NCBI RefSeq assembly: GCF_008297975.1
Contig: NZ_VLNY01000001.1
Coordinates: 372,001 to 436,000, forward strand
Direction of reading: 5' to 3'
From: Antrihabitans cavernicola
GTDB taxonomy: Bacteria > Actinomycetota > Actinomycetes > Mycobacteriales > Mycobacteriaceae
Length of the DNA stretch: 64,000 bases
The notes below the pieces were generated by a model. The model was given only the letters and a program-made list of their open reading frames with translations, was not told the DNA's origin and did not search any database. A program made the position numbers and the translations under genes. Of this stretch, positions 34,465 through 42,215 are shown one piece after another. Position 1 is the first letter of the stretch. Each line of letters starts with the position of its first letter.

Positions 34465-34928
34465 CGGACAGCGACGCCGACGACGCGATTGCGCGAGCTG
34501 TGCGCGAAATCCGTTCCGCCCCAGAGGAATCGAACTGGATCGACATCAGCAGTTCCATCATCTCCAAGATTTCGAAGACCGGTCGACGAAGCTGGCCCAT
34601 CGACGCAACCTTCACGGCCGGCGCGCCCGACCGTTCGGACGACACTCTCCGCATCGGTGATCGATTGGTACGCACAGCATTACGGCGTGCCGTCGATGGC
34701 GTGCACCGCTGCGAAGTGACGGCCGTCGACCTCTACCTCGACGACCACACCTGTACCGGCGCATCCGTCACCGTCACCGGGATCTACGGTGACGACCTTC
34801 GAGCTGTCGGTGCCGAGTTGGCACGCACCGCGGCAGGCGCACTCGACGACATACTCGGCCCCGCGGCTGCAGGACGCACCATCGACATCACCATCGACGA
34901 CATCCACACCGGTCAGCATCGAATCTGA
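34461..34928 (+). CDS. Asp23/Gls24-like protein coupled to the sigma factor
   Basis: This 155-residue protein overlaps the sigma factor stop by 4 bp (ATGA), the position of an anti-sigma factor. Its sequence looks Asp23-like: the N-terminus is helical (DDAIARAVREIRSAPEESNW), then strands IDATFTAG, VDLYLDDHTCTGASVTVTGIYG and DITIDDIHTG. It has no membrane segment or anti-sigma zinc motif. A regulatory role on the sigma factor is possible, which would be an unusual use of this fold. That is inference. Confidence 0.75.
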   Translation: MTDSDADDAIARAVREIRSAPEESNWIDISSSIISKISKTGRRSWPIDATFTAGAPDRSDDTLRIGDRLVRTALRRAVDGVHRCEVTAVDLYLDDHTCTGASVTVTGIYGDDLRAVGAELARTAAGALDDILGPAAAGRTIDITIDDIHTGQHRI

Positions 34929-34930
34929 AG

Positions 34931-34975
34931 GCTCACTCACAGTTGCGGCAGGCACAATCGGACCCGTGAGTGAGC
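34931..34975. promoter_or_regulatory. Inverted repeat covering a start codon
   Basis: GCTCACTCAC (34931-34940) is perfectly matched by GTGAGTGAGC (34966-34975). The second arm is the GTG start region of the CPBP gene. In RNA a stem would bury the start codon. It may alternatively be a terminator for the sigma/Asp23 pair. Confidence 0.45.
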
Positions 34976-35730
34976 AGTCGACCGCGCCGGACGAGCGCAC
35001 AGGCATCAAGGTCGAGATCGTCGTCGTCCTGCTCGTCACGTTCGGATTGAGCGGACTGAGTTCGCTGGTCTCGCTCACCGAGTCGCTCAGCAACGGTGCC
35101 CTTGCCGGCCAAACCGTCGCTCTCAATCCGTCGCGGTCGAACAATTCGATGTTCGACCTGCTGTGGCAACTTCTCGGCGTGCTGAAGCTGTGCGCCTGGT
35201 CGGCGCTCGGGCTGTATCTGTTGTGGCGCAGCGGCGTGCCACCGCGGCTGGTCGGCCTCGCGAAATCACATCTACGACGCGACATACTTCCCGGCCTCGG
35301 GTTGGCCGCACTGATCGGTATTCCCGGCCTCGGGCTGTATCTGATCGCGCACGCACTCGGCGCGAGTCTGACGGTCATCCCCAGTTCACTGCACGAACAT
35401 TGGTGGCGACTGCCCGTGCTGTGTCTGTCCGCCATCGCCAATGCCGCCGCCGAAGAGGTGCTGGTGGTCGGCTATCTACTCACCCGACTACGACGACTCG
35501 GCTGGTCCGAGAACCGATCGCTGCTCGCGTCGGCCCTGTTGCGCGGCAGCTACCACCTCTACCAGGGCATCGGTGGTGGCCTCGGCAACGTGGTGATGGG
35601 ACTGATCTTCGGAAGGGTGTGGCAGCGAACGAACCGACTGTGGCCGCTGTTCATCGCACATGCGCTGATAGACGTCGTCGCTTACATCGGATATTCGGCG
35701 CTACACGGACACGTGTCGTGGCTCCCCTGA
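34966..35730 (+). CDS. CPBP family intramembrane glutamic endopeptidase-like protein
   Basis: This is a 254-residue protein with about seven membrane helices, of the CPBP (Abi) family. The diglutamate is Glu163-Glu164 in NAAAEEVLVVGYL, with a conserved His in RGSYHLYQG and Asn-rich NVVMGLIFGRVWQRTNRLWP plus HALID. In the classical motif EExxxR the sixth residue is Arg; here it is Val, as in some actinobacterial members, so activity cannot be assumed. The GTG start lies inside a hairpin arm. It precedes the LCP gene by 22 bp, and both may be concerned with the envelope. Confidence 0.85.
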   Translation: MSEQSTAPDERTGIKVEIVVVLLVTFGLSGLSSLVSLTESLSNGALAGQTVALNPSRSNNSMFDLLWQLLGVLKLCAWSALGLYLLWRSGVPPRLVGLAKSHLRRDILPGLGLAALIGIPGLGLYLIAHALGASLTVIPSSLHEHWWRLPVLCLSAIANAAAEEVLVVGYLLTRLRRLGWSENRSLLASALLRGSYHLYQGIGGGLGNVVMGLIFGRVWQRTNRLWPLFIAHALIDVVAYIGYSALHGHVSWLP

Positions 35731-35752
35731 CCTGGGGCCGCCGCTACCCGTA

Positions 35753-37318
35753 ATGTCGGAGAACATGACCGGCAACCCCCGCGACGACGAGAACCCACCG
35801 CGCATTGCGCGCAGGCAGGGTCCCCCGCCGCAACAGGGACCGCCGCAACAGCAGCAACCTCCGCGCCAGCCACCGCCTCGCCATCAGGCTCCGCCGCCGC
35901 CTCGAAACCCCCAGCCTGGGCGTTTCGGCCCGCCGCAGCAGGGTTCGGCGCGTCAGGGCCCGCCCCCACAAGGGCCGCCGCAGCAGGGTCCGCCTCCACA
36001 GCGTCCGCAGTACCAACCGCCGCCACCGCAACAACAACCCCCGCAACAACAGCCCCCGCGCAGGCCCGATCCCGACGCTACGCATGTCATCAGGCCCAAT
36101 CGTCCGTCGCCGCCGCCCGCAGGCGGTCAGGCCTGGTCGCAGGTCCCGGAACCGCCGATCCTGCAACGACGCGAGGCGCCCCGCCCGCAACAGCCACCGC
36201 CGGCGCGCAGCCACGCACCGACCCAGCAGCCGCAACCGTTTGCCGAGCCGCCACCACCGCGTCGGCCGGGCCGCGCTGCGGTACCGCCGCGCAAGCCACC
36301 GAAGCCGCTCGCCTCGAAACCACCACGCGAGCCGAAGCCGCCACGTAATCCCAAAACACCGAAGCCACGACGCAAACGTCGTTGGGGTCGCCGCATCGGT
36401 CTGCTTCTACTGGTTCTGCTGATCGCGTTCGTAGGCAGCATCATCTATCTGGATCGGGCTCTGACCCGAATCGATGCGCTTGCCGACTACCCGGATCGCG
36501 TCGGCGATACACCGGGAACCAATTGGCTGTTGGTCGGTTCGGACAGTCGTAGCGGGTTGACGCCCGACCAAGAGCAGGCTCTCGCGACCGGCGGTGACAC
36601 CGGCGCGGGCCGCACCGATTCCATCATCTTGATCCACATTCCGAAGTCCGGGCGTTCGACGATGGTGAGCATTCCGCGCGATTCCTACGTCGACATTCCG
36701 GGCAACGGCAAAGACAAGATCAACGCCGCGTTCGCGTTCGGTGGCGCACCGTTGCTGGTGCAGACGGTCGAAGGGGCGACCGGCATTCACATCGACCACT
36801 ACGTCGAGATCGGCTTCGATGGGTTCTCCGGCATGGTCGACGCGGTCGGCGGCATCGACGTGTGCCTCAAACAACCCATGAACGATCCGCTGGCCGGCGT
36901 GAACCTGCCCGCAGGTTGCCAAAAGCTGAAGGGTCCGCAGGCGCTCGGCTTCGTCCGCAGCCGCGCGACGGCCCTGGCCGATCTGGACCGGATGAACAAT
37001 CAGCGCCAGTTCATGTCGTCGTTGATGAAGAAGGCGACCAGCGCAAGCACGTTCCTGAACCCGTTCCGGTTGTTGCCGCTGATCGACGGGACCGCCAAGT
37101 CGTTGACGGTCGACAATGGCGACCACCTCTGGAACCTCGCGGGATTGGCGTGGGCGATGAAGGGCGACATGGTCACCACCACGGTGCCGATCGGTGGATT
37201 CGAAGACGAGGACGGCTCCGGCAACGTCGCCCTGTGGGACCACGACAAGGCCGACCAGTTCTTCGGGGCTCTCGCGAAGGACCAACAGATACCGGACTCG
37301 TTGCTCACCGTGGGCTGA
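35753..37318 (+). CDS. LytR-CpsA-Psr (LCP) family cell-wall ligase
   Basis: This is a 521-residue protein with three parts. Residues 1-215 are cytoplasmic and very rich in Pro and Gln, ending in a Pro/Lys/Arg stretch. One membrane helix follows (about 221-240, IGLLLLVLLIAFVGSIIYL), then an extracytoplasmic LCP domain. The latter has LLVGSDSR, RTDSIILIHI, VSIPRDSYV and RSRATALADLDRMNNQRQF, including the Arg and Asp residues that bind polyprenyl phosphate. LCP enzymes of this group attach glycopolymers such as arabinogalactan to peptidoglycan. The N-terminal tail is low complexity and may bind partners or SH3-like domains. It corresponds to Rv3840. Confidence 0.93.
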   Translation: MSENMTGNPRDDENPPRIARRQGPPPQQGPPQQQQPPRQPPPRHQAPPPPRNPQPGRFGPPQQGSARQGPPPQGPPQQGPPPQRPQYQPPPPQQQPPQQQPPRRPDPDATHVIRPNRPSPPPAGGQAWSQVPEPPILQRREAPRPQQPPPARSHAPTQQPQPFAEPPPPRRPGRAAVPPRKPPKPLASKPPREPKPPRNPKTPKPRRKRRWGRRIGLLLLVLLIAFVGSIIYLDRALTRIDALADYPDRVGDTPGTNWLLVGSDSRSGLTPDQEQALATGGDTGAGRTDSIILIHIPKSGRSTMVSIPRDSYVDIPGNGKDKINAAFAFGGAPLLVQTVEGATGIHIDHYVEIGFDGFSGMVDAVGGIDVCLKQPMNDPLAGVNLPAGCQKLKGPQALGFVRSRATALADLDRMNNQRQFMSSLMKKATSASTFLNPFRLLPLIDGTAKSLTVDNGDHLWNLAGLAWAMKGDMVTTTVPIGGFEDEDGSGNVALWDHDKADQFFGALAKDQQIPDSLLTVG

Positions 37319-37322
37319 CGAA

Positions 37323-37631
37323 TCAGCGGGGCACCACAGTGCCCTCCGGGAGTTCGTACTCCTTCAGCACCACAGCATCGCCATAGAGAATCGGAAAATC
37401 GTCGCCCTGAACTTTCGGAACGATGAACATCATCTTCAGGAACAGGTTTGGATCGACACCACGTAGCGGCTCCAGCGACACCACCTGCCTACTGCCGTAG
37501 GGGTCACCGACCTCGCCTTCCCATCCACCGAATTCCTCGATGTAGCTGGCGAGCGTTCGCCCCTTGTAGCCGAACCGGGCCGCATAATCGATCGCAGAGG
37601 GTTCCGCTGCAATCCGAACTCGTTCCTTCAC
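37323..37631 (-). CDS. Hypothetical protein
   Basis: I do not recognise this protein of 102 residues. It is soluble, with no signal or membrane segment. Features are PSAIDYAARFGYKGRTLASYIEEFGGWEG and DPNLFLKMMFIVPKVQGDDF. A GTG start at 37631 has AGAGGA upstream. It starts 12 bp after the end of the small secreted-protein gene (also minus), so the two form an operon. It converges with the LCP gene, whose stop is 4 bp away. Confidence 0.7.
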   Translation of the reverse strand: MKERVRIAAEPSAIDYAARFGYKGRTLASYIEEFGGWEGEVGDPYGSRQVVSLEPLRGVDPNLFLKMMFIVPKVQGDDFPILYGDAVVLKEYELPEGTVVPR

Positions 37632-37643
37632 AGGAGTCCTCTT

Positions 37644-37877
37644 TCAGTTGAGCCGGTAACTGATGATTCCGCCGCCGCAATCTTCGACGGCCCACACAGT
37701 TCCATCTGCATCCCTGGTGACGCCAACAGGCACGCACTCCATCGGCGCGGACGAGTGACCCACTCGCGCCTGCACCGTCGAGGCAGCAATAGACGGCACC
37801 CCCGCCGCCGCAGATCCAATACCGCCGAGGATCAAGCCCACCCCGGTAACAACGGTGACACCAACCTTCGTCAACAT
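37644..37877 (-). CDS. Small secreted hypothetical protein
   Basis: This 77-residue protein starts with a Sec-type signal (MLTKVGVTVVTGVGLILGG, then GSAAAG as probable cleavage zone). The mature part is about 48 residues with two cysteines (PMECVPVG; VEDCGGG) that could form one disulfide. The function is unknown. The ATG at 37877 has GAGGGGG upstream; ten more in-frame residues would spoil the signal peptide. It is co-transcribed with the 102-residue gene. Confidence 0.72.
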   Translation of the reverse strand: MLTKVGVTVVTGVGLILGGIGSAAAGVPSIAASTVQARVGHSSAPMECVPVGVTRDADGTVWAVEDCGGGIISYRLN

Positions 37878-38040
37878 CCTTGCCCCCTCTGGTCGAGACT
37901 CCGGCACTAACCGCTTGCTGGAGCCCGCTTCGAATTCCTGTCACAGAGTTAGATGCAGAAGAGCGCCCGATGGTTCCCTGACGATTGTTCGAATCTCCGC
38001 AGCGAGGATGGATTCCACGCCCTCTAGTAGCCTTCGATGC

Positions 38041-38592
38041 ATGTCGAATCCGTTCACCAAGAGTGACAGTGCATTCCACACTTTGCTTCGCGAGCAGATC
38101 CGGCACGAGTTCACCGCGTCCCAGCAATACATCGCGATTGCCGTGTACTTCGATTCGAGCAGGCTGCCGCAACTGGCGCGCCGCTTCTACACGCAGGCGA
38201 GCGAGGAGCGCGGGCACGCGCTGATGATGGTGCAATACCTGCTCGACCGCGATCTGCCCGTCGAGGTATCCGGCATGGACGAGGTGACGTCGACCTTCGA
38301 TTCCGTCTCCGGCGCAGTCGAACTCGCTCTGAACATGGAGAAGGACGTCACCGCGAAGATCACCGCGCTATCGCGCAGCGCTCGGGAAACCGGCGACTAT
38401 CTGGGCGAGCGATTCATGCAGTGGTTCCTGCAGGAGCAGGTAGAGGAAATCGCGAGCATGACCACGTTGCTGACGGTGATCGACCGCGCAGCAGGCAACA
38501 CATTCGACATCGAAGAGTACGTCGCCCGCGAATCGAGCACGACGACCAGCGCCGGCGCAGCCGCCCCGAAAGCCGCAGGCGGCGGCGTCTGA
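38041..38592 (+). CDS. Ferritin (first copy)
   Basis: This is a 183-residue heme-free bacterial ferritin (BfrB/Ftn type). Ferroxidase residues are present in helices A and B: IRHEFTASQQYIAIAVYFDS gives Glu and Tyr, and SEERGHALMMVQYLLDR gives Glu-x-x-His. Helix C/D contribute LNMEKDVTAKI and WFLQEQVEEIASMTTLL. The C-terminal tail is Ala/Gly-rich. It stores iron and detoxifies Fe(II). It is about 60% identical by eye to the second ferritin at 39042. No convincing iron box is seen upstream; a TAGTAGCCT near the start could be a -10 element. Confidence 0.94.
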   Translation: MSNPFTKSDSAFHTLLREQIRHEFTASQQYIAIAVYFDSSRLPQLARRFYTQASEERGHALMMVQYLLDRDLPVEVSGMDEVTSTFDSVSGAVELALNMEKDVTAKITALSRSARETGDYLGERFMQWFLQEQVEEIASMTTLLTVIDRAAGNTFDIEEYVARESSTTTSAGAAAPKAAGGGV

Positions 38593-38616
38593 GTAGCGAC
38601 TATGTTTGAGTAGCGA

Positions 38617-38832
38617 CTACGGTGCCGTCGCGAATCCGTTGACAGGGGCGGACGGCGAACTCGACGGCGCGCTATCCGTCGCAGGCACCATGGTGGCGGA
38701 CGTCGGCCCATGCGGTTGTGACGACTCCGCATAGGCCGTGACGGATCCCGCGATGGCGCCTGCGACGCCGAGCGAAACCAGCACGCCCGCTGCTCGCCGC
38801 ACCAACCGACGATTCGATTCGACCGTAGCCAT
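38617..38832 (-). CDS. Small membrane-anchored or secreted hypothetical protein
   Basis: This 71-residue protein has a basic N-terminus (ATVESNRRLVRRAAG), a single hydrophobic segment (VLVSLGVAGAIAGSVTAYA) and a Ser/Pro/Thr/Ala-rich tail. That fits a signal peptide ending at AYAES or an anchor. The tail is low complexity. AGGAG five bases before the ATG at 38832 supports the start. It lies between the two ferritin genes on the opposite strand. The function is unknown. Confidence 0.65.
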   Translation of the reverse strand: MATVESNRRLVRRAAGVLVSLGVAGAIAGSVTAYAESSQPHGPTSATMVPATDSAPSSSPSAPVNGFATAP

Positions 38833-38954
38833 GTGCTCCTCCATCCAGCGGAGTCATCATCGACATCGGCTGACTCTGTGAGGACCATCGTGTCGCCGCA
38901 TGCTGGGAAATCTCTCTGAAAGCGATGTGAAGTGGCTTCGACAATCGCAGCGAA

Positions 38955-38988
38955 TTAGCTCTTCCTAATTTAGGGAACACTGCCCTCA
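38955..38988. promoter_or_regulatory. Possible tandem iron boxes before the second ferritin
   Basis: Two overlapping 19-bp stretches, from 38955 and 38970, match the iron-box consensus at only 11 and 12 positions. The shared core CCTAATTTAGG is a clean 5+1+5 palindrome. They lie about 55-85 bp before the ATG. In mycobacteria IdeR activates ferritin genes from paired upstream boxes, so the place fits even though the match is weak. TATATC at 39027-39032 may be the -10. Confidence 0.35.
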
Positions 38989-39041
38989 ATAAGGCTGGAC
39001 TTGGATGACAAGGCCTTCTGACCAGCTATATCTTTGTCGAC

Positions 39042-39590
39042 ATGAGCGCACCAGCCGACACCCCGCGAAGCAAATTCCACGCCCTGCTCCACGATCAGAT
39101 TCGCAACGAATTCAACGCCTCGCAGCAATACATTGCGACGGCAATTTGGTTCGACAATGCCGATCTGCCGCAGTTGGCCAAACATTTCTATTCTCAGGCC
39201 GTCGAAGAGCGCAACCACGCGATGATGATCGTCCAGTACTTCCTGGACCGTGACATGAATGTCGACCTCACCGGTGTCGACGCATCGAAGTCGCACTTCG
39301 ACGACGCCCGCGAACCGATCGCCCTGGCGCTGACGCAGGAGAAGACCGTCACCGATCAGATCGTCCAGCTCGCGTCCACCGCGCGCGAAGAGGGCGACTA
39401 CCTGGGTGAACAGTTCATGCAGTGGTTCCTCAAGGAGCAGGTCGAGGAGGTCGCCACCATGACGACGCTGCTCACCATCGCCGATCGCGCCGGTGCCAAC
39501 CTGTTCGACCTGGAGGAGTTCGTCGCCCGCGAAATGGGCGCTGCGGCAGACACTTCCGGTGCTCCGGCAGCGGCAGGCGGAGCTATCTGA
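39042..39590 (+). CDS. bfrB: Ferritin (second copy)
   Basis: This is a 182-residue ferritin, closest in layout to mycobacterial BfrB (Rv3841). The ferroxidase helices read IRNEFNASQQYIATAIWFDN and VEERNHAMMIVQYFLDRD, and the C-D part LTQEKTVTDQIVQLA and WFLKEQVEEVATMTTLL. It is a tandem paralogue of the first ferritin; both share the Ala/Gly tail. Assemblies of one or both subunits are possible. Candidate iron boxes upstream suggest IdeR-dependent expression when iron is plentiful. Confidence 0.94.
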   Translation: MSAPADTPRSKFHALLHDQIRNEFNASQQYIATAIWFDNADLPQLAKHFYSQAVEERNHAMMIVQYFLDRDMNVDLTGVDASKSHFDDAREPIALALTQEKTVTDQIVQLASTAREEGDYLGEQFMQWFLKEQVEEVATMTTLLTIADRAGANLFDLEEFVAREMGAAADTSGAPAAAGGAI

Positions 39591-39601
39591 CGTCCACTTC
39601 G

Positions 39602-40096
39602 ATGGACAGCGACGACGTGCGGATCGAAGCGTTCGAGGGCGATCATCGCAGCCTCGAATGGTCGTTTCGCGAAGCCGAAGACTCCCAGTCGAAGCTCGAC
39701 AGCTACATCGACGACGGACGGGTGTGGGTGGCGGTCACCGCGGAGAACGAGGTGATCGGCCATCTCCACGTCATCGCCAGCCCGGATGGCACCAGTTGGG
39801 AAGTGGTGAACACCGCCGTCGTCGAACGTCGGCGCGGGTCGGGCGTCGGTCGCCGCCTGCTCGACACAGCCGTGGACGAGGCTCGTCGAGCGGGGGCGCA
39901 CCGCATCGAATTGGCCACGGCGACTGCCGATATCGGCAATCTCCGGTTCTATCAGCGATGCGGATTTCGAATGCGCTCGATCGTGCGTGACGCGTTCGGC
40001 CCGCACACCGGCTACAACGAACCGATCGACGTCGACGGCATTCCCCTCCGAGACCAGGTGTGGTTCGACCTCGATCTCCAGTCGTCGACGCTCTAA
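39602..40096 (+). CDS. GNAT family N-acetyltransferase
   Basis: This is a 164-residue GNAT acetyltransferase. The acetyl-CoA pyrophosphate loop is RRRGSGVGRRLLDTAVDEA (about residues 76-94), followed by the beta strand HRIELATATADIGNLRFYQRCGF, the usual asparagine-x-x-phenylalanine-tyrosine motif. The substrate is unknown. The ATG follows the ferritin stop by 11 bp, so it may be co-transcribed. Its last codons are contained in a 15-bp tandem repeat shared with the end of the convergent ABC permease gene. Confidence 0.9.
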   Translation: MDSDDVRIEAFEGDHRSLEWSFREAEDSQSKLDSYIDDGRVWVAVTAENEVIGHLHVIASPDGTSWEVVNTAVVERRRGSGVGRRLLDTAVDEARRAGAHRIELATATADIGNLRFYQRCGFRMRSIVRDAFGPHTGYNEPIDVDGIPLRDQVWFDLDLQSSTL

Positions 40097-40120
40097 TCCT
40101 CGACGCTCTAATCCTCGACG
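40086..40120. repeat. 15-bp tandem repeat supplying two opposing stop codons
   Basis: The unit CGACGCTCTAATCCT occurs at 40086-40100 and 40101-40115, followed by a third CGACG. The first copy holds the GNAT stop (TAA at 40094-40096). The second holds the stop of the minus-strand permease (40108-40110). A recent slippage duplication is the simple explanation. Confidence 0.85.
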
Positions 40121-41322
40121 CGCAGGGCCTGACGGAAACTCAGTCGGCCCTGCGTTTGCATGAGCGAGCGTCGATAGATCTTTTCCGCGATCACCACCAC
40201 GCCGTAGGCGGTCGCCGCCATGATCGCGAGTGAGAGCAGCGGCTCCCACCACGACGCTGTGCCTGCCACGACTCGGCTGGGCATCGCCACGATCGACACC
40301 AGTGGCACATACGACGCCACCACCTGGCCGACGCCGGACACGAAGATGCCGATGAACAGCACCGCCATGATCATCACCGACAGCGGCGTCGCCGTCGACT
40401 GCAGATCTTCGCTTCGCGTCGACAGGGAACCCGCCACCGCCCACAGCGCTGCCAGCGCCAAGAACCCGACAACGAAGAAGACCACGAACCAGCCCGCCGC
40501 TCCGGCAACCTGCCCGATCTGACTACCTCGGCCCGTCGCCGCCATCCCGATCAAACCCGCGGCGACGAACAGCACCAGCTGTCCGAGAGCCATGGCCGTG
40601 CTCCCGAGCACCTTCCCGACCAGCAACTGCCGCAACGGAATTGCGCTCGCCAGGATCTCGACGATCCGATTCTGCTTCTCCTCCACCACGCTCTGCGCGA
40701 TCACCATGCCGAACACAATCGACGACAGATAGAAGAGGAAGGCGAACACGAAACCGACCACCTTGGCGGTGCCTGCGTCGGCGCCGTCGGGGTCGAGCAG
40801 GTCGTAGGTGACGGAGCTGCCGCTCTGCAGTTGCTGCACCGAGGTACCCGCGGCCTTCGCGTTGCGCTCCACCGATATCTGCTGTGCTGCCGCGGTGATG
40901 TATTTGGTGGCATCGGTGTTCTCGTTCGACTTGCCGATCAGCCGCCAACCACCGTCGACGGGAATCAGACCGACGTCCACCTTGCCGTCACGCACCTGCT
41001 GCTCGAGGCCTGCGAGATCCGGGGAGTCGTGCGTGTTCAACTTCACGTTCGCATCTTGGCTGTCCGCGATCTTCTGACCGGTCTGCAGCACGGTCGCGGC
41101 ATCCTGGCCGGTCACCGCGACGTCGATCGTGGTGGCGCGGCCACTGATCCAGCCGCTGAACAGGATCGAGGCGACGATGATGACCAGGGTCACCACGGTC
41201 GAGACCAGAAAGTTGCGGTCGTGCAGCTTCACGGACATCTCGCGGGCAGCGACGATTCGCCAAGCGCCGCTGACCGGTTGCCGTGCGGCGGTGGCTGAGC
41301 TTTCGGACACACTGCTACTCAC
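40108..41322 (-). CDS. ABC transporter permease (NatB-like)
   Basis: This is a 404-residue ABC-2 type permease of the NatB/YhaP kind. One N-terminal helix (STVVTLVIIVASILFSGW) is followed by a large extracytoplasmic domain (about 60-190). Five or six more helices follow, with the coupling segment VVEEKQNRIVEILASAIPLRQLLVGKVLG. In Bacillus NatAB exports sodium; others confer peptide or drug resistance. It overlaps the ATPase gene by 4 bp. The substrate is unknown. Confidence 0.9.
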   Translation of the reverse strand: MSSSVSESSATAARQPVSGAWRIVAAREMSVKLHDRNFLVSTVVTLVIIVASILFSGWISGRATTIDVAVTGQDAATVLQTGQKIADSQDANVKLNTHDSPDLAGLEQQVRDGKVDVGLIPVDGGWRLIGKSNENTDATKYITAAAQQISVERNAKAAGTSVQQLQSGSSVTYDLLDPDGADAGTAKVVGFVFAFLFYLSSIVFGMVIAQSVVEEKQNRIVEILASAIPLRQLLVGKVLGSTAMALGQLVLFVAAGLIGMAATGRGSQIGQVAGAAGWFVVFFVVGFLALAALWAVAGSLSTRSEDLQSTATPLSVMIMAVLFIGIFVSGVGQVVASYVPLVSIVAMPSRVVAGTASWWEPLLSLAIMAATAYGVVVIAEKIYRRSLMQTQGRLSFRQALRVED

Positions 41323-42197
41323 GCCGAGACCTCTCGGTAGATGTCGGATATCGACGGCGCCACTTCGGAGAGTTCCCGAACTCCGCCGCGGCGCAACGCC
41401 TCGGCCAGCACCTGGTCGGTGGTTGCGCCGGTCAGTTCCAGCAGCGCCGACGAGCCGTTGTGCTCGACGACGGTGAGCCCGGGTACCTCACGCAACCACG
41501 ACGCGTCACCGTCGAGGACGAGGCGGTGGCGCGTCGTTCCGGTGTTGCGGAGATCGTCGGCGGTGCCCTGCGCCACGATGCGACCACGGTTGAGAATGAT
41601 CAATTGATCGCACAGCCGCTCCACCAGATCGAGCTGATGCGACGAGAACAACACGGGTACACCACGATTCGTGTACTCGCGAAGCAGGTCGACCATCGAG
41701 TCGACGGCGATCGGATCCAAGCCGGAGAACGGCTCGTCGAGGATCAGCACGTCGGGCTCGGCGATCACCGCGGCCGCGATCTGGACGCGCTGCTGATTGC
41801 CGAGGGACAGCGACTCCAGCTTGTCGGAACTGCGATCGGCGAGCGAGAACCGTTCGAGCAAGCCGGCTGCCGCCGTCTTCGCGGACGCGGCATCCCGGCC
41901 CTGCAAGCGCGCTAGGTAGATCAGCTGGTCCAGCACCGGCTGCTTGGGGTAGAGACCACGTTCTTCCGGCATGTAACCGAAGCCACGGCGGTCCACGGCC
42001 GTCACCGGCCTTCCCTGCCAACGAATTTCGCCACCGTGCGACGCAAGAACGCCCATGATCATGCGCATCGTTGTGGTCTTGCCCGCACCGTTGCCACCGA
42101 CGAAGCCGGTCAGCTGCCCGCCGGGAACGCCGAACGAAATGGCGTCGACCGCAACGCTGTCACCGAATCGTCTTGTGAGCCTGTCGATCTCGAGCAC
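41319..42197 (-). CDS. ABC transporter ATP-binding protein (NatA-like)
   Basis: This is a 292-residue ATPase partner of the NatB-like permease. It has Walker A (GGNGAGKTTTMRMI), the signature LSLGNQQRVQIAAA and Walker B (VLILDEPFSGLDPI). A C-terminal region of about 80 residues follows the H-loop (SSHQLDLVE). The ATGA overlap with the permease shows that they are co-translated. Confidence 0.93.
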   Translation of the reverse strand: MLEIDRLTRRFGDSVAVDAISFGVPGGQLTGFVGGNGAGKTTTMRMIMGVLASHGGEIRWQGRPVTAVDRRGFGYMPEERGLYPKQPVLDQLIYLARLQGRDAASAKTAAAGLLERFSLADRSSDKLESLSLGNQQRVQIAAAVIAEPDVLILDEPFSGLDPIAVDSMVDLLREYTNRGVPVLFSSHQLDLVERLCDQLIILNRGRIVAQGTADDLRNTGTTRHRLVLDGDASWLREVPGLTVVEHNGSSALLELTGATTDQVLAEALRRGGVRELSEVAPSISDIYREVSA

Positions 42198-42215
42198 AGA
42201 TCCCCCCTCGTTGCC

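Noticed and set aside
35753-36400. Proline/glutamine-rich repeats as a DNA repeat element
   Set aside because: They are the coding sequence of the LCP protein tail, in frame and not precise DNA repeats.
37319-37322. Frameshift between LCP and downstream genes
   Set aside because: The genes are convergent with clean stops; nothing suggests a broken frame.
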